Positions 18,628 to 29,013 of a DNA stretch of 64,000 bases are shown one piece after another (position 1 is the stretch's first letter; each line of letters starts with the position of its first letter). The position numbers and the translations under genes are program-made. The notes beneath the pieces were generated by a model, which saw only the letters and a list, made by a program, of their open reading frames with translations, was not told the origin of the DNA and made no database searches. Where the stretch lies: contig NZ_JAHKQB010000023.1 in NCBI RefSeq assembly GCF_018860625.1, forward strand, positions 186,001-250,000. The letters are read 5' to 3'. This DNA comes from Paracoccus sp. C2R09 (GTDB lineage Bacteria; Pseudomonadota; Alphaproteobacteria; Rhodobacterales; Rhodobacteraceae).

Positions 18628-20841
18628 ATGCGCGAGACGCTGAAACTGAATGACGGCTGGACCTTCGCGCCCGGCCATTCCAACCCTGCAGCGGTTCTGG
18701 CGGGACAGGCGGTGCGCCTGCCGCATAACGCGGTGGACATGCCGCTGACCTATTTCGACGAGGCGTGCTTTCAGAAGCCCTTCACCTATCAGCGGGTGAT
18801 CGACGCCGATCCGGCATGGCTGGGCCGCCATGTGCGCCTGCGGTTCGATGGCGCGATGGCGGATTCGAGGGTCTTCGTGAACGGGGTGCAGGTCGCGGCC
18901 CATGCCGACGGCTATACCCCCTTCACCGCCGATCTGACCGATCACCTGGGCGACGGCCAGGCGGTGGTGACCGTGCATCTGGACGGGTCGGAAAACCCCG
19001 CGATCCCACCCTTCGGCGCGCAGATCGACTATCTGACCTATGCCGGCATCTATCGCGATGTCTGGCTGGAGGTTCTGCCCGAACGGCATCTGACCAACGC
19101 GCGCATCCTGACGCCGGACGCGCTGTCGGACGAAAAGACCGTCGTGATCCGCCCCGAGGTCACGGCCCCCGGCCCGGTCCGCGCCCGCCTGCTGGACGGC
19201 GACCGGGAAATTGCCGCGACCGAGGGCGAGGGAGAGCTGATCCTGTCGGGCCTGACCGGCCTGCGCCTGTGGTCGCTGGATGATCCGGCGCTCTATACCG
19301 TGGAACTGACGCTGCCCGACACGGGCGACGTGACGACCCACCGCTTCGGCTTCCGCACCGCCGAATGGACCCCCGAGGGGTTCGTGCTGAACGGCCAGCC
19401 CGTCAAGCTGCGCGGCCTGAACCGGCATCAGAGCTGGGCACATGCGGGCTATGCCGCCGGGCGTCACGCGCAGGAACGCGACGCCGAGATCCTGAAGCGC
19501 GATCTGGGCTGCAACATGGTGCGCACCTCGCATTACCCGCAGAGCCCGTGGTTCATCGACCGCTGCGACGAGATCGGCCTGCTGGTCTTCGAGGAGATCC
19601 CCGGCTGGCAGCATATCGGCGATCAGGCATGGCAGGATGCGTCGGTGGAAAATGTCCGCGCGATGATCCGCCGCGACTGGAACCACCCCAGCATCGTCAT
19701 CTGGGGCGTGCGCATCAACGAGAGCCAGGACAATCACGACTTCTATGTCCGCACCAACGCGGTCGCGCGGGAACTGGACCCGACGCGGGCGACGGGCGGC
19801 GTGCGCTTCATCACCGACAGCGAGATGCTGGAGGACGTCTATACGATGAACGACTTCATCCTGGACGAATCCGAGGTGCCGCTGGTCCAGCGCCCGCGCA
19901 CCCCCCTGCGGTCGCAGACCGAGGTGACGGGGCTGAAGGCGCCGGTCCCCTATGTGGTGACCGAATATAACGGCCATATGTTCCCCACCAAGGCGGGCGA
20001 CCCCGAACTGCGGCAGATGGAACATGTCGTCCGGCATCTGGACGTGCTGAACGCGGCGCATGGCGATCCGAACATCGCGGGCTGCATCGGCTGGTGCATG
20101 TTCGACTACAACACGCACAAGGATTTCGGCGCAGGCGACCGCATCTGCCATCACGGCGTGATGGACATCTGGCGCGAACCGAAATTCGCGGCCCATGCCT
20201 ATGCCAGCCAGAAACCCGCATCCGAGGGCGTGGTGATGGAGCCGGTGACCTTCTGGGCGCGGGGTGAGCGCAATATCGGCGGCGTGCTGCCCCTGATCGT
20301 GCTGACGAATTGCGACGAGGTCGAGTTCGAATGCGCGGGCGTCACCCGGCGCGTGGGCCCCGATCACGAACGATATCCGCATCTGCCGCATCCGCCGGTC
20401 ATCATCGACCACCGCCATATCGGCCCCGAGGAACTGGGCCTTTGGGGGATGAGCTGGCATCCCGGAAGCATCACCGGCCTGATCGACGGCAAGCCGGTCG
20501 CGCGGCGCGATTTCGTGGCCGACCCGCTGCCCACCACGCTGCAGGTCGCGCCCGATCTGGACGCCGTCCCCGCCGATGGCGATATCGACCTGCGGGTGAT
20601 GGTGCGCGCCCTGGATCAGGCGGGCAACCGGCTGCCCTTCCTTGCGGGCAGCGTCGAGGTCACAGTCGAAGGGCCCGCCACGCTCATCGGCCCCCAGGCG
20701 CGGCCCCTGCAGGGTGGCACCACGGGGATGTGGCTGCGCCTGACGGGGGATGCGGGTCAGATCCGCATCACCGCCCGCCATCCGCAATTCGAGGATGGGG
20801 TCGCGCGGGTCGCGGTCGGTCAGGCGGGCTCGATCTCGTAA
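18628..20841 (+). CDS. GH2-family beta-galactosidase
   Basis: A 737-aa glycoside hydrolase family 2 enzyme. It has an N-terminal jelly-roll sugar-binding domain, an immunoglobulin-like middle domain and a TIM barrel with NMVRTSHYPQSPWF, the acid/base Glu in WGVRINESQ and the nucleophile Glu in VVTEYNGHMFP. A C-terminal beta domain follows. It is shorter than E. coli LacZ and has no signal peptide, so it acts inside the cell on imported galactosides such as lactose. ATG 18628 is preferred over the GTG codons inside the dgoD end. Its 3' end overlaps galM by 22 bases on the opposite strand. Confidence 0.9.
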   Translation: MRETLKLNDGWTFAPGHSNPAAVLAGQAVRLPHNAVDMPLTYFDEACFQKPFTYQRVIDADPAWLGRHVRLRFDGAMADSRVFVNGVQVAAHADGYTPFTADLTDHLGDGQAVVTVHLDGSENPAIPPFGAQIDYLTYAGIYRDVWLEVLPERHLTNARILTPDALSDEKTVVIRPEVTAPGPVRARLLDGDREIAATEGEGELILSGLTGLRLWSLDDPALYTVELTLPDTGDVTTHRFGFRTAEWTPEGFVLNGQPVKLRGLNRHQSWAHAGYAAGRHAQERDAEILKRDLGCNMVRTSHYPQSPWFIDRCDEIGLLVFEEIPGWQHIGDQAWQDASVENVRAMIRRDWNHPSIVIWGVRINESQDNHDFYVRTNAVARELDPTRATGGVRFITDSEMLEDVYTMNDFILDESEVPLVQRPRTPLRSQTEVTGLKAPVPYVVTEYNGHMFPTKAGDPELRQMEHVVRHLDVLNAAHGDPNIAGCIGWCMFDYNTHKDFGAGDRICHHGVMDIWREPKFAAHAYASQKPASEGVVMEPVTFWARGERNIGGVLPLIVLTNCDEVEFECAGVTRRVGPDHERYPHLPHPPVIIDHRHIGPEELGLWGMSWHPGSITGLIDGKPVARRDFVADPLPTTLQVAPDLDAVPADGDIDLRVMVRALDQAGNRLPFLAGSVEVTVEGPATLIGPQARPLQGGTTGMWLRLTGDAGQIRITARHPQFEDGVARVAVGQAGSIS

Positions 20842-21770
20842 CGGGTGCGCTGCTGCCAGATGTCGCCCGGACGCAGGATCGCGTTCGGGAAATCCGGCCT
20901 GTTCGGGGCGTCGGGCCATGCCTGCGCCTCGAACGCGACGGCGGCGCGGGGGCGGGCCAGCTGACCCTTGTGCGCGGGAATGCCATGGGCCGGGAAATGC
21001 CCGCCGTCATAGATCTGCAGCCCCGCCGCCGTGGTCATGACGCGCAGGCGCAGGTCCTGCGACTGCAGGGTCGCGACTTCGCGCATCGGCAGATCGCCAT
21101 CCGACAGGCAGAAGCAGTGATCGATGCCGTCGCGTCCCAAGGGGCGCGGTTGGCGATAATCGAAGCGCGTGCCGAAAACGGGGGCGGGCGCATCGGGCAG
21201 GGGAATGCCCGTTCCGTCCACGGGCAGGTAACGGTCGGCATGGACGGTCAGCAGCTGGTCCCCCGCATCCCCTCCAAGCGCGAAGTATCCGTGATGCGTC
21301 AGGCTGCAGGGCGACGGGCTGTCGCAGGTCGCCTGAAGGTCGAAATCCAACGAGGTCCGGCGGCCGTCATCGTTCAGCGTGATCCGCAGCCAGGCCTGCA
21401 GTCTGCCCGGAAAGCCCGCCGCCCCGTCGGGCAGGGTCAGCGTCATCATGGCGCTGTCCTCGGTCGTGCGGGTCAGGGTCCAATCCTGCAGGGATGCGGC
21501 AGCGGACCCGCCATGCAGGCAGTTGCCGCGATCATTCGCATCCAGCTGGTATGACGTGCCATCCAGATCGAACCGGGCCCCCGCGATGCGGTTCGCAAAC
21601 CGGCCCACGACGGCGCCCACATGCGCGAAACTGTCCTTGTAGGCTGCGGGATCGGGGTGACCCAGCACCAGCGGGCGGTCGATGCCCTCGACCCGCAGAT
21701 CCTGCAGGATCGCCCCGAAGCGCAGAAGCCGGGCCCTTGCGCGGCCCGATTGAAGGGTGATCGGTTCCAT
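20820..21770 (-). CDS. galM: Aldose 1-epimerase (galactose mutarotase)
   Basis: A 316-aa mutarotase with the GalM motifs GRFANRIAGARF and SLTHHGYFALGG (catalytic His) and a C-terminal general-base region (VAFEAQAWPD). It interconverts alpha- and beta-galactose, linking products of the two galactosidases to the dehydrogenase. ATG 21770 follows AGAGG. It overlaps the beta-galactosidase 3' end on the opposite strand and is co-directional with the two genes to its right. Confidence 0.92.
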   Translation of the reverse strand: MEPITLQSGRARARLLRFGAILQDLRVEGIDRPLVLGHPDPAAYKDSFAHVGAVVGRFANRIAGARFDLDGTSYQLDANDRGNCLHGGSAAASLQDWTLTRTTEDSAMMTLTLPDGAAGFPGRLQAWLRITLNDDGRRTSLDFDLQATCDSPSPCSLTHHGYFALGGDAGDQLLTVHADRYLPVDGTGIPLPDAPAPVFGTRFDYRQPRPLGRDGIDHCFCLSDGDLPMREVATLQSQDLRLRVMTTAAGLQIYDGGHFPAHGIPAHKGQLARPRAAVAFEAQAWPDAPNRPDFPNAILRPGDIWQQRTRYEIEPA

Positions 21771-21821
21771 CGGCACCTCTGTTTCGCCCAGCCCTAGGAC
21801 GGAGAAGATGCCGACGCAAGA

Positions 21822-22589
21822 TCAGGGCTGCATCGCCTTCTGAAGGCCGGGCAGACTGCGCTGGAACGCATCGCGCAGCGCCGGGGCGAATTCACCCGCG
21901 CGGAACTCTCGGATGCCGTTATGCGCGGCACACAGGTTGCGCAGACCGGCGCAGATCTCGGCCAGCTCGTCGATCCAGGCGGTCAGTTCCCGGATGCAGT
22001 CGGGATCGGCGGTCAGCGCCTTGGGCATGGTCGGGTGCATGATCAGCTTGTCCTTGCCGAAGACGCGCTTCAACGGGCCGGGGACGGGCAGGATGTTCAG
22101 CGTATCGTCCACATGCAGCGACGCGCTGGCCGGGTGCCAGGCCAGCACCGATCCCGCATGCACGCGGTCATTCTCGGTCGTGTGGTCGATGCCGCGCGGC
22201 ACCGTCAGGACCAGATCGGATGCGAAGATGGCCGCAGCCTCGGGGGTGTCGATCAAGGTGGGCTGCCATGCCAGATCCGGATGCTGGGCACGATGCCGTT
22301 CGGTCCCATAGAGCCGCGCCTGCGGAAAGTCGCGCGCCACGGCCTTGCAATGCAGCGTGTGATAGGGATGCAGGTTCAGCACCGCCGTCACGGCGCGGCC
22401 CTGATCGGTCAGCGCCATCACCTGGTCGCGGATGTCGCCCGACAGGGGATAGCTGTCCAGCATCACGAATTCGCCCGACCCAAGCTGCACCAGCGATGCG
22501 TGCGTCCCGACATTCAGCACCCCGCCAAGGCGCAGATCGCCACGGATGTTCCAGAACCCGTTGCCGAGGTCGATGATCTTCTCGCTCAT
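21822..22589 (-). CDS. Metallo-hydrolase-like protein (MBL-fold related, atypical)
   Basis: A 255-aa protein whose first half resembles the metallo-beta-lactamase fold (FVMLDSYPLSGDIRDQVMAL; then VTAVLNLHPYHTLHCKAVA). The canonical HxHxDH is replaced by NLHPYHTLHC, and a later HVDDTLNIL resembles the bridging-Asp region. The metal set may therefore be reduced or altered. ATG 22589 follows AGGACGG. It lies 14 bp after the disulfide oxidoreductase gene, as in an operon. Function unknown. Confidence 0.65.
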   Translation of the reverse strand: MSEKIIDLGNGFWNIRGDLRLGGVLNVGTHASLVQLGSGEFVMLDSYPLSGDIRDQVMALTDQGRAVTAVLNLHPYHTLHCKAVARDFPQARLYGTERHRAQHPDLAWQPTLIDTPEAAAIFASDLVLTVPRGIDHTTENDRVHAGSVLAWHPASASLHVDDTLNILPVPGPLKRVFGKDKLIMHPTMPKALTADPDCIRELTAWIDELAEICAGLRNLCAAHNGIREFRAGEFAPALRDAFQRSLPGLQKAMQP

Positions 22590-22603
22590 GTGTCCGTCCT
22601 GCC

Positions 22604-24022
22604 TTATGCGCCCGGGGGCGTGCCGAAATCGCGATCCGAGGGTTGGGGTGCATCGACCTGGGCGCAGATCTCGCGCAGCGCCGGTTTCATGCCCTCGACC
22701 AATGTAGGGTGATAGAAGGGCATGGCAAGCAGCTGGGGCGCGGTCGCGCCCGACTGGATCGCCCAGGCCAGGATATGGGCCAGCATGTCGCCCCCCGGAC
22801 AGCACAGGTCCGCCCCGGTCAGACGACCCTGATCGTCGGCATAGATGCGCATCAGCCCCTCGTTGATCGCCTCGACCTTGGCACGGCCCTGGTCGCCGTA
22901 ATCGGAACTGCCGCAGATGCGTCCTTCCTCGGGGGCGACGCCGATCACGGCCATGGGCGGATCGGTGAAGGTCAGGGCGAAGGCCGGGCTGCGGTCCGCG
23001 GGGCTGATCCGGGGCAGGTTCGCGGCATTGCGCCCGGCCACGGCGCCTTCGGTCGATGCCTCGTGCAGGAAGGGCGCATCGGCATTGGCATCGCCCGCGA
23101 TGAAGATCGCGCTGTCCCTGCATCGCATGGTGCGGCGGTCGAAATCCGGCATGCCCTTGTCGTCCAGATCCAGCCCCGAATGTTCCAGCGACAGGCCCTT
23201 CAGGTTGGGCGGACGCCCCGCCGCGACCAGCACGCGGTCGAAATACTCCTCGCCGCTGTCATCCTCGGATTTCCAGCTCAGGCGCAGGCCGAAGCCTTCG
23301 GCACGGGCCTCGGTCTCGACGCCCAGATGCAGATCGACATCGCGGGCAAGCGCCTGTTCCAGCGCGCGACCCACGCGGGGGCAGCGGGCCTTGCCGACGC
23401 TGGTGCCATGATCGAACAAGGACACGGCCACGCCCAGACGGGCCATGCCTTGTGCCAGTTCGCACCCGATGGCACCCGCGCCGATGACGGCCAGGCTGTT
23501 TGGCAGGTCTTCAATCTCGAACACGGTCTCGTTCGTCAGCATCCGGTCGCCCAGATCCTCGAACGGCCCGGGGATCGCATTCGCCGACCCCGTCGCGATG
23601 ACAACGGCGCGGGCCTCGACATGGCGCCCGTCCGACAGGATCAGGCGGTTCGGTGCGGCGAATTGCGCCGTGGCGCGCACCATGACGCCTTCGGGCAGGT
23701 CGTCATAGCTTTCGCGCGTGCCCTGGACAAAGCGGTCGCGTTCCTCCCGCAGGCGCTGCATCACCGCCGGGCCGTCGATGCGGGGGGTGCCGGGATGGAC
23801 GCCGAAGACGGGTGCCCTGCGCGCATCATGCGCCGCATGGGCCGCCGCCAGCAGCAGCTTGGACGGCATGCAGCCGGTATTCGCGCAAAGCGTCCCGCGG
23901 AATTCCGGATCGATGAGCAGGGTCGAGGCCCCGGCATCGCGCGCGGCGCGTTCGGCGGACATGCCTGCCGTTCCGGCACCGATGACGGCGACGTCGCAAC
24001 GAAGATCGGGGCTGTCTGGCAT
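22604..24022 (-). CDS. Pyridine nucleotide-disulfide oxidoreductase (lipoamide dehydrogenase/MerA-like)
   Basis: A 472-aa flavoprotein with an N-terminal FAD site (VAVIGAGTAGMSAERAA), the redox-active pair in GTLCANTGCMPSK (CxxxxC), an NAD(P) site (LAVIGAGAIGCELAQGM), a second FAD contact (IFIAGDANADAPFLHEA) and a dimer-interface HPTxxE motif (FYHPTLVEGMKP). It does not sit with 2-oxo acid dehydrogenase genes. It could be a soluble transhydrogenase-, mercuric reductase- or dihydrolipoamide dehydrogenase-like enzyme. It is divergent to the formate dehydrogenase operon. ATG 24022 follows AGGAGAA. Confidence 0.8.
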   Translation of the reverse strand: MPDSPDLRCDVAVIGAGTAGMSAERAARDAGASTLLIDPEFRGTLCANTGCMPSKLLLAAAHAAHDARRAPVFGVHPGTPRIDGPAVMQRLREERDRFVQGTRESYDDLPEGVMVRATAQFAAPNRLILSDGRHVEARAVVIATGSANAIPGPFEDLGDRMLTNETVFEIEDLPNSLAVIGAGAIGCELAQGMARLGVAVSLFDHGTSVGKARCPRVGRALEQALARDVDLHLGVETEARAEGFGLRLSWKSEDDSGEEYFDRVLVAAGRPPNLKGLSLEHSGLDLDDKGMPDFDRRTMRCRDSAIFIAGDANADAPFLHEASTEGAVAGRNAANLPRISPADRSPAFALTFTDPPMAVIGVAPEEGRICGSSDYGDQGRAKVEAINEGLMRIYADDQGRLTGADLCCPGGDMLAHILAWAIQSGATAPQLLAMPFYHPTLVEGMKPALREICAQVDAPQPSDRDFGTPPGA

Positions 24023-24177
24023 GGGGTTCTCCTGCATGAAACTCGCAGGACAACAAGACCGGACAATCTTCGTTCCCCGTCCCGTGCGCAGGTTGCGGCG
24101 AAAGGTCGCGCGCGGCTGATGAAGGATGCATCGTCTGCGACGGATATTGACAATCCCGCGTTGCGGGCAGAGCATAT

Positions 24178-24192
24178 GTACACAATTTGTAC
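24178..24192. promoter_or_regulatory. Inverted repeat upstream of the formate dehydrogenase operon
   Basis: A perfect inverted repeat GTACA-N5-TGTAC lies 29 bp before the fdnG start codon. A TTGACA hexamer occurs at 24147-24152 on the plus strand, but no well-spaced -10 is obvious. The repeat overlaps where RNA polymerase or the ribosome would load, suggesting a repressor or redox-regulator site. The factor is unknown. Confidence 0.45.
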
Positions 24193-24221
24193 CAAGCCTA
24201 ATCGCAAGGGAGAGGGGTCGA

Positions 24222-27200
24222 ATGAATATGGACCTTTCACGCCGCAGTTTCCTGCGGCTGGCGGGTGCAGGGGTTGCAGCCACATCGCTAGGCGCGATGG
24301 GTTTCGGCAAGGCCGAGGCGGCAGAGGCGGCACATGTGCGCGCCTTCAAGCTGGCCACGATGACCGAGACGCGCAACATCTGCACCTATTGTTCGGTGGC
24401 ATGCGGGATCATCCTGTATTCCAAGGGTGACCTCAAGGCGGGCGAGACCGCCGAGCTGGTCCATGTGGAAGGCGATGCCGACCACCCCACGAACCGCGGC
24501 ACGCTGTGCCCGAAAGGCTCGGCGCTGAAGGATTTCGTGAAATCCGAGACCCGCGCGACCAAGCCCCGGTATCGTGCCCCCGGCGGCGGCGAATGGCAGG
24601 ACATCACCTGGGACGAGGCCTTCGACAAGATCGCCCGCGCCATCAAGGATGACCGCGACGCCAACATGATCGAGCGGAACGAGATCGGCACGCCGGTCAA
24701 CCGCTGGACGACGGCAGGTTTCCTTGCCGCATCGGGTTCCACCAACGAGGCCGCATGGACCACCTACAAGGTCGTGCGCTCGATGGGGATGGTCGGCTTC
24801 GACAACCAGGCACGCGTCTGACACGGACCTACGGTGGCCAGTTTGGCTCCGACATTTGGCCGTGGCGCGATGACGAACGCCTGGACCGACATCAAGAATA
24901 CCGACCTCGTGGTCGTCATGGGCGGCAATGCCGCCGAGGCGCATCCATGCGGGTTCAAATGGGTGACCGAAGCCAAGGCCCGTCGCGGCGCGAAGCTGAT
25001 CGTGGTCGACCCGCGCTTTACCCGCACCGCATCGGTTGCGGATTACTATGCCCCGATCCGTCCGGGCGCAGACATTGCCTTCCTGATGGGGGTGATCCGC
25101 TGGTGCATGGAAAACGACAAGGTCCAGTGGGAATACGTCCGCAACTATACCAATGCGGCGTTCCTGGTGAAGGACGGCTTCGGCTGGTCCGAGGGCATGT
25201 TCAACGGCTATGACGAGGAAACGCGCAGCTACGACATGGACGACTGGGAATACCAGATCGGCGATGACGGCTTCGCGATGATCGACCCGACGCTTCAGGA
25301 TCCGCGCTGCGTGTGGAACCTGCTGCGCGAACATGTGGACGTCTATACCCCCGAATTCGTCGAGAATGTCACCGGCACGCCCAAGGACAAGTTCCTGACC
25401 ATCTGCGAGATGATCGGCGAATGCAGCGCGCCCGACCGCGTCATGACCTCGGTCTATGCGCTTGGCTGGACGCAGCATTCCAAGGGTGCGCAGAACATCC
25501 GCGGCATGGCCATGCTGCAGCTGATCCTGGGCAATATCGGCATGATGGGCGGCGGCGTGAACGCGCTTCGCGGGCATGCCAACATCCAGGGTCTGACCGA
25601 TCTGGGCCTGATGTCGAACCTGATCCCGGGATACATGAACATCCCGCGCGATACGGAAGTCGACTTCGAGACCTATATCGCGGGCAAGGCGAACGCCCCG
25701 CTGCGGCCGAACCAGATCAGCTACTGGCAGAACTATCCCAAGTTCTTCGTGTCCTTCCAGAAGGCGATGTGGGGCGATGCCGCCACGGCCGAAAACGACT
25801 GGGCCTACGATTACCTGCCCAAGCTGGACGTGCCGACCTACGACATCCTGCGCATGTTCGACATGATGTCCAAGGGCGAGGTGAACCTGTATTTCTGCCA
25901 GGGCTTCAACCCGTTCCTCAGCTTCCCGAACCGGGCCAAGCTGCTGAGCGCGCTGTCCAAGCTGAAGCTGCTGGTCGTCATGGACCCGCTGCAGACGGAA
26001 ACGGCGCATTTCTGGCAGGATCACGGCATCTACAACGATGTCGACATGGCCTCGATCCAGACCGAGGTGCTGGAACTGCCCACGACCTGCTTCGCCGAGG
26101 ACGAGGGCGCGACCGTGAACTCGGGTCGCTGGCTGCAATGGCATTGGCCGGGCGCGACCGCACCGGGGCAGGCCAAGCCGGATACGTGGATCATGTCGAA
26201 CATCTTCCTGCGGGTGCGCGAGCTCTATCGCACCGAGGGTGGCGTGTTCCCCGATCCGATCGTGAACCTGAACTGGGAATACGAGGATCCGATGGAGCCC
26301 TCGCCCGAGGAACTGGCCAAGGAGATGAACGGCCGCGCCCTGCGCGACGTCTACGACCTTGCCGATCCCGAGAAGCTGCTGGTCCCCGCGGGCGAGCAGG
26401 TCTCGACCTTCGCGCATCTGCGCGACGACGGATCGACCATGGCCGGGTGCTGGATCTTCTCGGGGTCGTTCACGCCGGAAGGCAACATGATGGCGCGCCG
26501 GGACAATTCGGACCTGGGCGACACGGGGACCTTCCTGAAATGGTCCTTCGCATGGCCGCTCAACCGACGGATCCTGTATAACCGCGCATCGGCGGACATG
26601 AAGGGGCGCCCATGGGACCCCGAACGCACGCTGATCGAATGGAACGGCGAAAAATGGGTCGGCTTCGACGTGCCCGACACGGCACCGACGGCCAAGCCCG
26701 ACGAAGTCATGCCCTTCATCATGACGCATGAGGGCACGGGACGCCTGTTCAGCCGCAAGATGATGGTGGACGGACCCTTCCCGACGCATATGGAGCCCTT
26801 CGAGAGCCCCGTGGAAAACGTGCTCAATCGCAAGATGCGGGGCAACCCGGCAGCACGGATCTTCCCCGGCGATCTGGAACAGCTGGGCAGCAGTGCGGAC
26901 TTCCCCTTCGTCGCGACCTCCTATCGCCTGACCGAGCATTTCCACTACTGGACCAAGCACAACAAGGTGAACGCTGCCTTGCAGCCCGAGTTCTTCGTGG
27001 AGATCAGCGAGGAACTGGCGGCGGATCGCGGCATCACCAAGGGCGGTCGCGTGCGCGTCTGGTCCAACCGTGGCGAGATCTGGGCCAAGGCCGTGGTCAC
27101 CAAGCGGATCAAGCCGATGATCTGCGACGGCAAGCCCGTCCATGTCGTGGGCATCCCGCTGCACTGGGGCTTCATGGGCGCCGCCAAGAAGGGTTTCGGG

Positions 27201-27305
27201 CCGAACAGCCTGACGCCGTTCGTGGGTGACGCGAATATCCAGACGCCCGAATACAAGGCCTTCCTGGTCAACATCGAACCCGCAGCAGAGGAGCCGGTCG
27301 CATGA
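24222..27305 (+). CDS. fdnG: Selenocysteine-containing formate dehydrogenase catalytic subunit (UGA at 24819-24821 read as Sec)
   Basis: An in-frame TGA at codon 200 divides the frame. On both sides the protein matches FdnG/FdoG: ...FDNQARV-[TGA][19 protein letters not shown], exactly where Sec binds molybdenum in E. coli FdnG. Read through, it encodes 1027 residues, the usual length. Other features: a Tat signal ([12 protein letters not shown], residues 7-18), a [4Fe-4S] site (C54, C57, C61, C96), and a bis-MGD-binding C-terminal domain. It oxidises formate to CO2 in the periplasm and passes electrons to FdnH. The ribosome-binding site is GGGAGAGGGG before ATG 24222. The sel genes that follow support true Sec insertion, not a pseudogene. 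Confidence 0.95.
24822..24866 (+). promoter_or_regulatory. Candidate bacterial SECIS element after the Sec UGA
   Basis: Immediately 3' of the UGA the coding RNA can fold: GGCCA at 24836-24840 pairs with TGGCC at 24857-24861 around a 16-nt loop. An alternative lower extension pairs ACGG (24831) with CCGT (24860). Bacterial SECIS hairpins lie in this place, with the loop roughly 15-25 nt from the UGA, and bind the C-terminal domain of SelB. The exact fold is a hand reading and not an energy calculation. Confidence 0.55.
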
Positions 27306-28285
27306 AGGATACCGCATCTGGCCCGACCACCGCGGTCTCGAACCCGCCGGTCCAGCCGACCGAGGCCTATTTCGACCAGGGTGACATCACCCGCATCTCG
27401 GCCACGCGGAACGTTCCGCAGCCGGATCGCGAGCTGACGAAGCTGGCCAAGCTGATCGATGTCAGCAAGTGCATCGGTTGCAAGGCCTGCCAGTCGGCCT
27501 GCGTCGAATGGAACGACACTGATCCCGGTGTGGGCGAAAACGTGGGGGTCTATGAAAACCCCCACGACCTGACGCCCGACATGTTCACCCTGATGCGCTT
27601 CAGCGAATGGGAGAACCCGGTCACGAACGAGCTGGAATGGCTGATCCGCAAGGATGGCTGCATGCATTGCGAGGATCCGGGCTGCCTCAAGGCCTGCCCG
27701 GCCCCCGGCGCGATCGTGCAGTATTCGAACGGCATCGTGGACTTCAACCACGACAACTGCATCGGCTGCGGATACTGCGTGACGGGCTGCCCGTTCAACA
27801 TTCCGCGCATCTCGGATACCGATCACAAGAGCTACAAATGCACGTTGTGTTCGGACCGCGTCGCGGTGGGGCAGGGTCCGGCCTGCGCCAAGGCGTGCCC
27901 GACCCAGGCCATCGTCTTCGGCACCAAGGACGATATGAAGGCCCATGCCGAGGGCCGGATCGAGGACCTGAAATCGCGCGGCTACGAGAACGCAGGTCTC
28001 TATGACCCCGAGGGCGTGGGCGGGACGCATGTGATGTATGTGCTGCATCACCGCGACCAGCCCGGGCTCTATGCCAACCTGCCCGAGGAGCCGCGCATCT
28101 CGCCGGTGGTCGAGGGCTGGAAGGGTGTCACCAAGACCGCCGGTCTGGCCGTCATGGGCATCGCTGCTGCGGGTGCCGCGCTGCATGGCCTCTTCGCCCG
28201 CCCGAACGAGGTCGAGGAGCATGACGAAGTCGAGGCCGATCGTCTGGTCGATGGCCGGGATCCGCAGGATGGGGGGCAGGTCTGA
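27302..28285 (+). CDS. fdnH: Formate dehydrogenase iron-sulfur (beta) subunit
   Basis: A 327-aa electron-transfer subunit with four cysteine clusters for [4Fe-4S] centres ([39 protein letters not shown]...CAKAC). A C-terminal hydrophobic helix ([20 protein letters not shown]) anchors it in the membrane, as in E. coli FdnH/FdoH. It carries electrons from the Mo/Sec subunit to the cytochrome subunit. It overlaps the fdnG end by ATGA. Confidence 0.95.
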   Translation: MKDTASGPTTAVSNPPVQPTEAYFDQGDITRISATRNVPQPDRELTKLAKLIDVSKCIGCKACQSACVEWNDTDPGVGENVGVYENPHDLTPDMFTLMRFSEWENPVTNELEWLIRKDGCMHCEDPGCLKACPAPGAIVQYSNGIVDFNHDNCIGCGYCVTGCPFNIPRISDTDHKSYKCTLCSDRVAVGQGPACAKACPTQAIVFGTKDDMKAHAEGRIEDLKSRGYENAGLYDPEGVGGTHVMYVLHHRDQPGLYANLPEEPRISPVVEGWKGVTKTAGLAVMGIAAAGAALHGLFARPNEVEEHDEVEADRLVDGRDPQDGGQV

Positions 28286-28971
28286 TGGCGCGCCCCCAAT
28301 ATTCCGAGAAGGGCGATCACATCGCCAGCCATGAGCCCGTCCGGGTCAGCCGGTATCGCGGCTTCACCCGTGCGAACCATTGGGTGACGGCGGTCTGCCT
28401 GATCGTGCTGGCCCTGTCCGGGCTGTCGCTGTTCGACCCGGCGCTGTATTTCCTGACCGGCCTCTTCGGGGGCGGTCAGACCACGCGCTGGCTGCATCCC
28501 ATCGTCGGCGTCGTCCTGTTCGTCAGTTTCGCGCTGATGTTCGTGCAGCTGTGGCGTCTGAACATGCCCCGGCGCGAGGATGCCAAATGGATGGCGCGGA
28601 TCGGCGATGTCGTGAAGCAGAACGAGGACAAGCTGCCCGAGCTGGGGAAATACAACCCCGGCCAGAAATTCGTCTTCTGGGGCATGTCCGGGCTGATCGT
28701 CGTGCTGATCCTGACCGGCATCGCGATCTGGGAACAGTTCTTCCCGGGGCTCGTGTCGATCCCGGTCCGGCGGATTGCCGTGCTGATCCACGCGCTGGCG
28801 GCCGTCGCGATCATCCTCGTGTTCATCATCCACGTCTATGCCGCGATCTGGACGCGCGGCACGCTGCGTGCGATGACTCGGGGAACCGTGACAGGTGGCT
28901 GGGCGTATCGCCATCACCGCAAATGGCTGCGAGAGCTTGCGGCCCGTGACAACAAGGGTCCGGCGGAATAA
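28285..28971 (+). CDS. fdnI: Formate dehydrogenase cytochrome b556 (gamma) subunit
   Basis: A 228-aa integral membrane protein with four hydrophobic helices and conserved histidines for two b-type hemes (RANHWVTAV, TTRWLHPIVG, VLIHALAAVA, FIIHVYAAIW). It delivers electrons from formate to the quinone pool. Its start overlaps the fdnH stop by one base (TGATG). Confidence 0.94.
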   Translation: MARPQYSEKGDHIASHEPVRVSRYRGFTRANHWVTAVCLIVLALSGLSLFDPALYFLTGLFGGGQTTRWLHPIVGVVLFVSFALMFVQLWRLNMPRREDAKWMARIGDVVKQNEDKLPELGKYNPGQKFVFWGMSGLIVVLILTGIAIWEQFFPGLVSIPVRRIAVLIHALAAVAIILVFIIHVYAAIWTRGTLRAMTRGTVTGGWAYRHHRKWLRELAARDNKGPAE

Positions 28972-29013
28972 TCCGCCGACCCCACCCCGTGGCCGGTCGG
29001 CCCAGAGAGGATC

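Noticed and set aside
24126..24834. fdnG as a frameshifted or nonsense pseudogene
   Set aside because: The TGA is at the exact Sec position of FdnG, the frame continues in register, and selA, selB and selC follow in the same operon.
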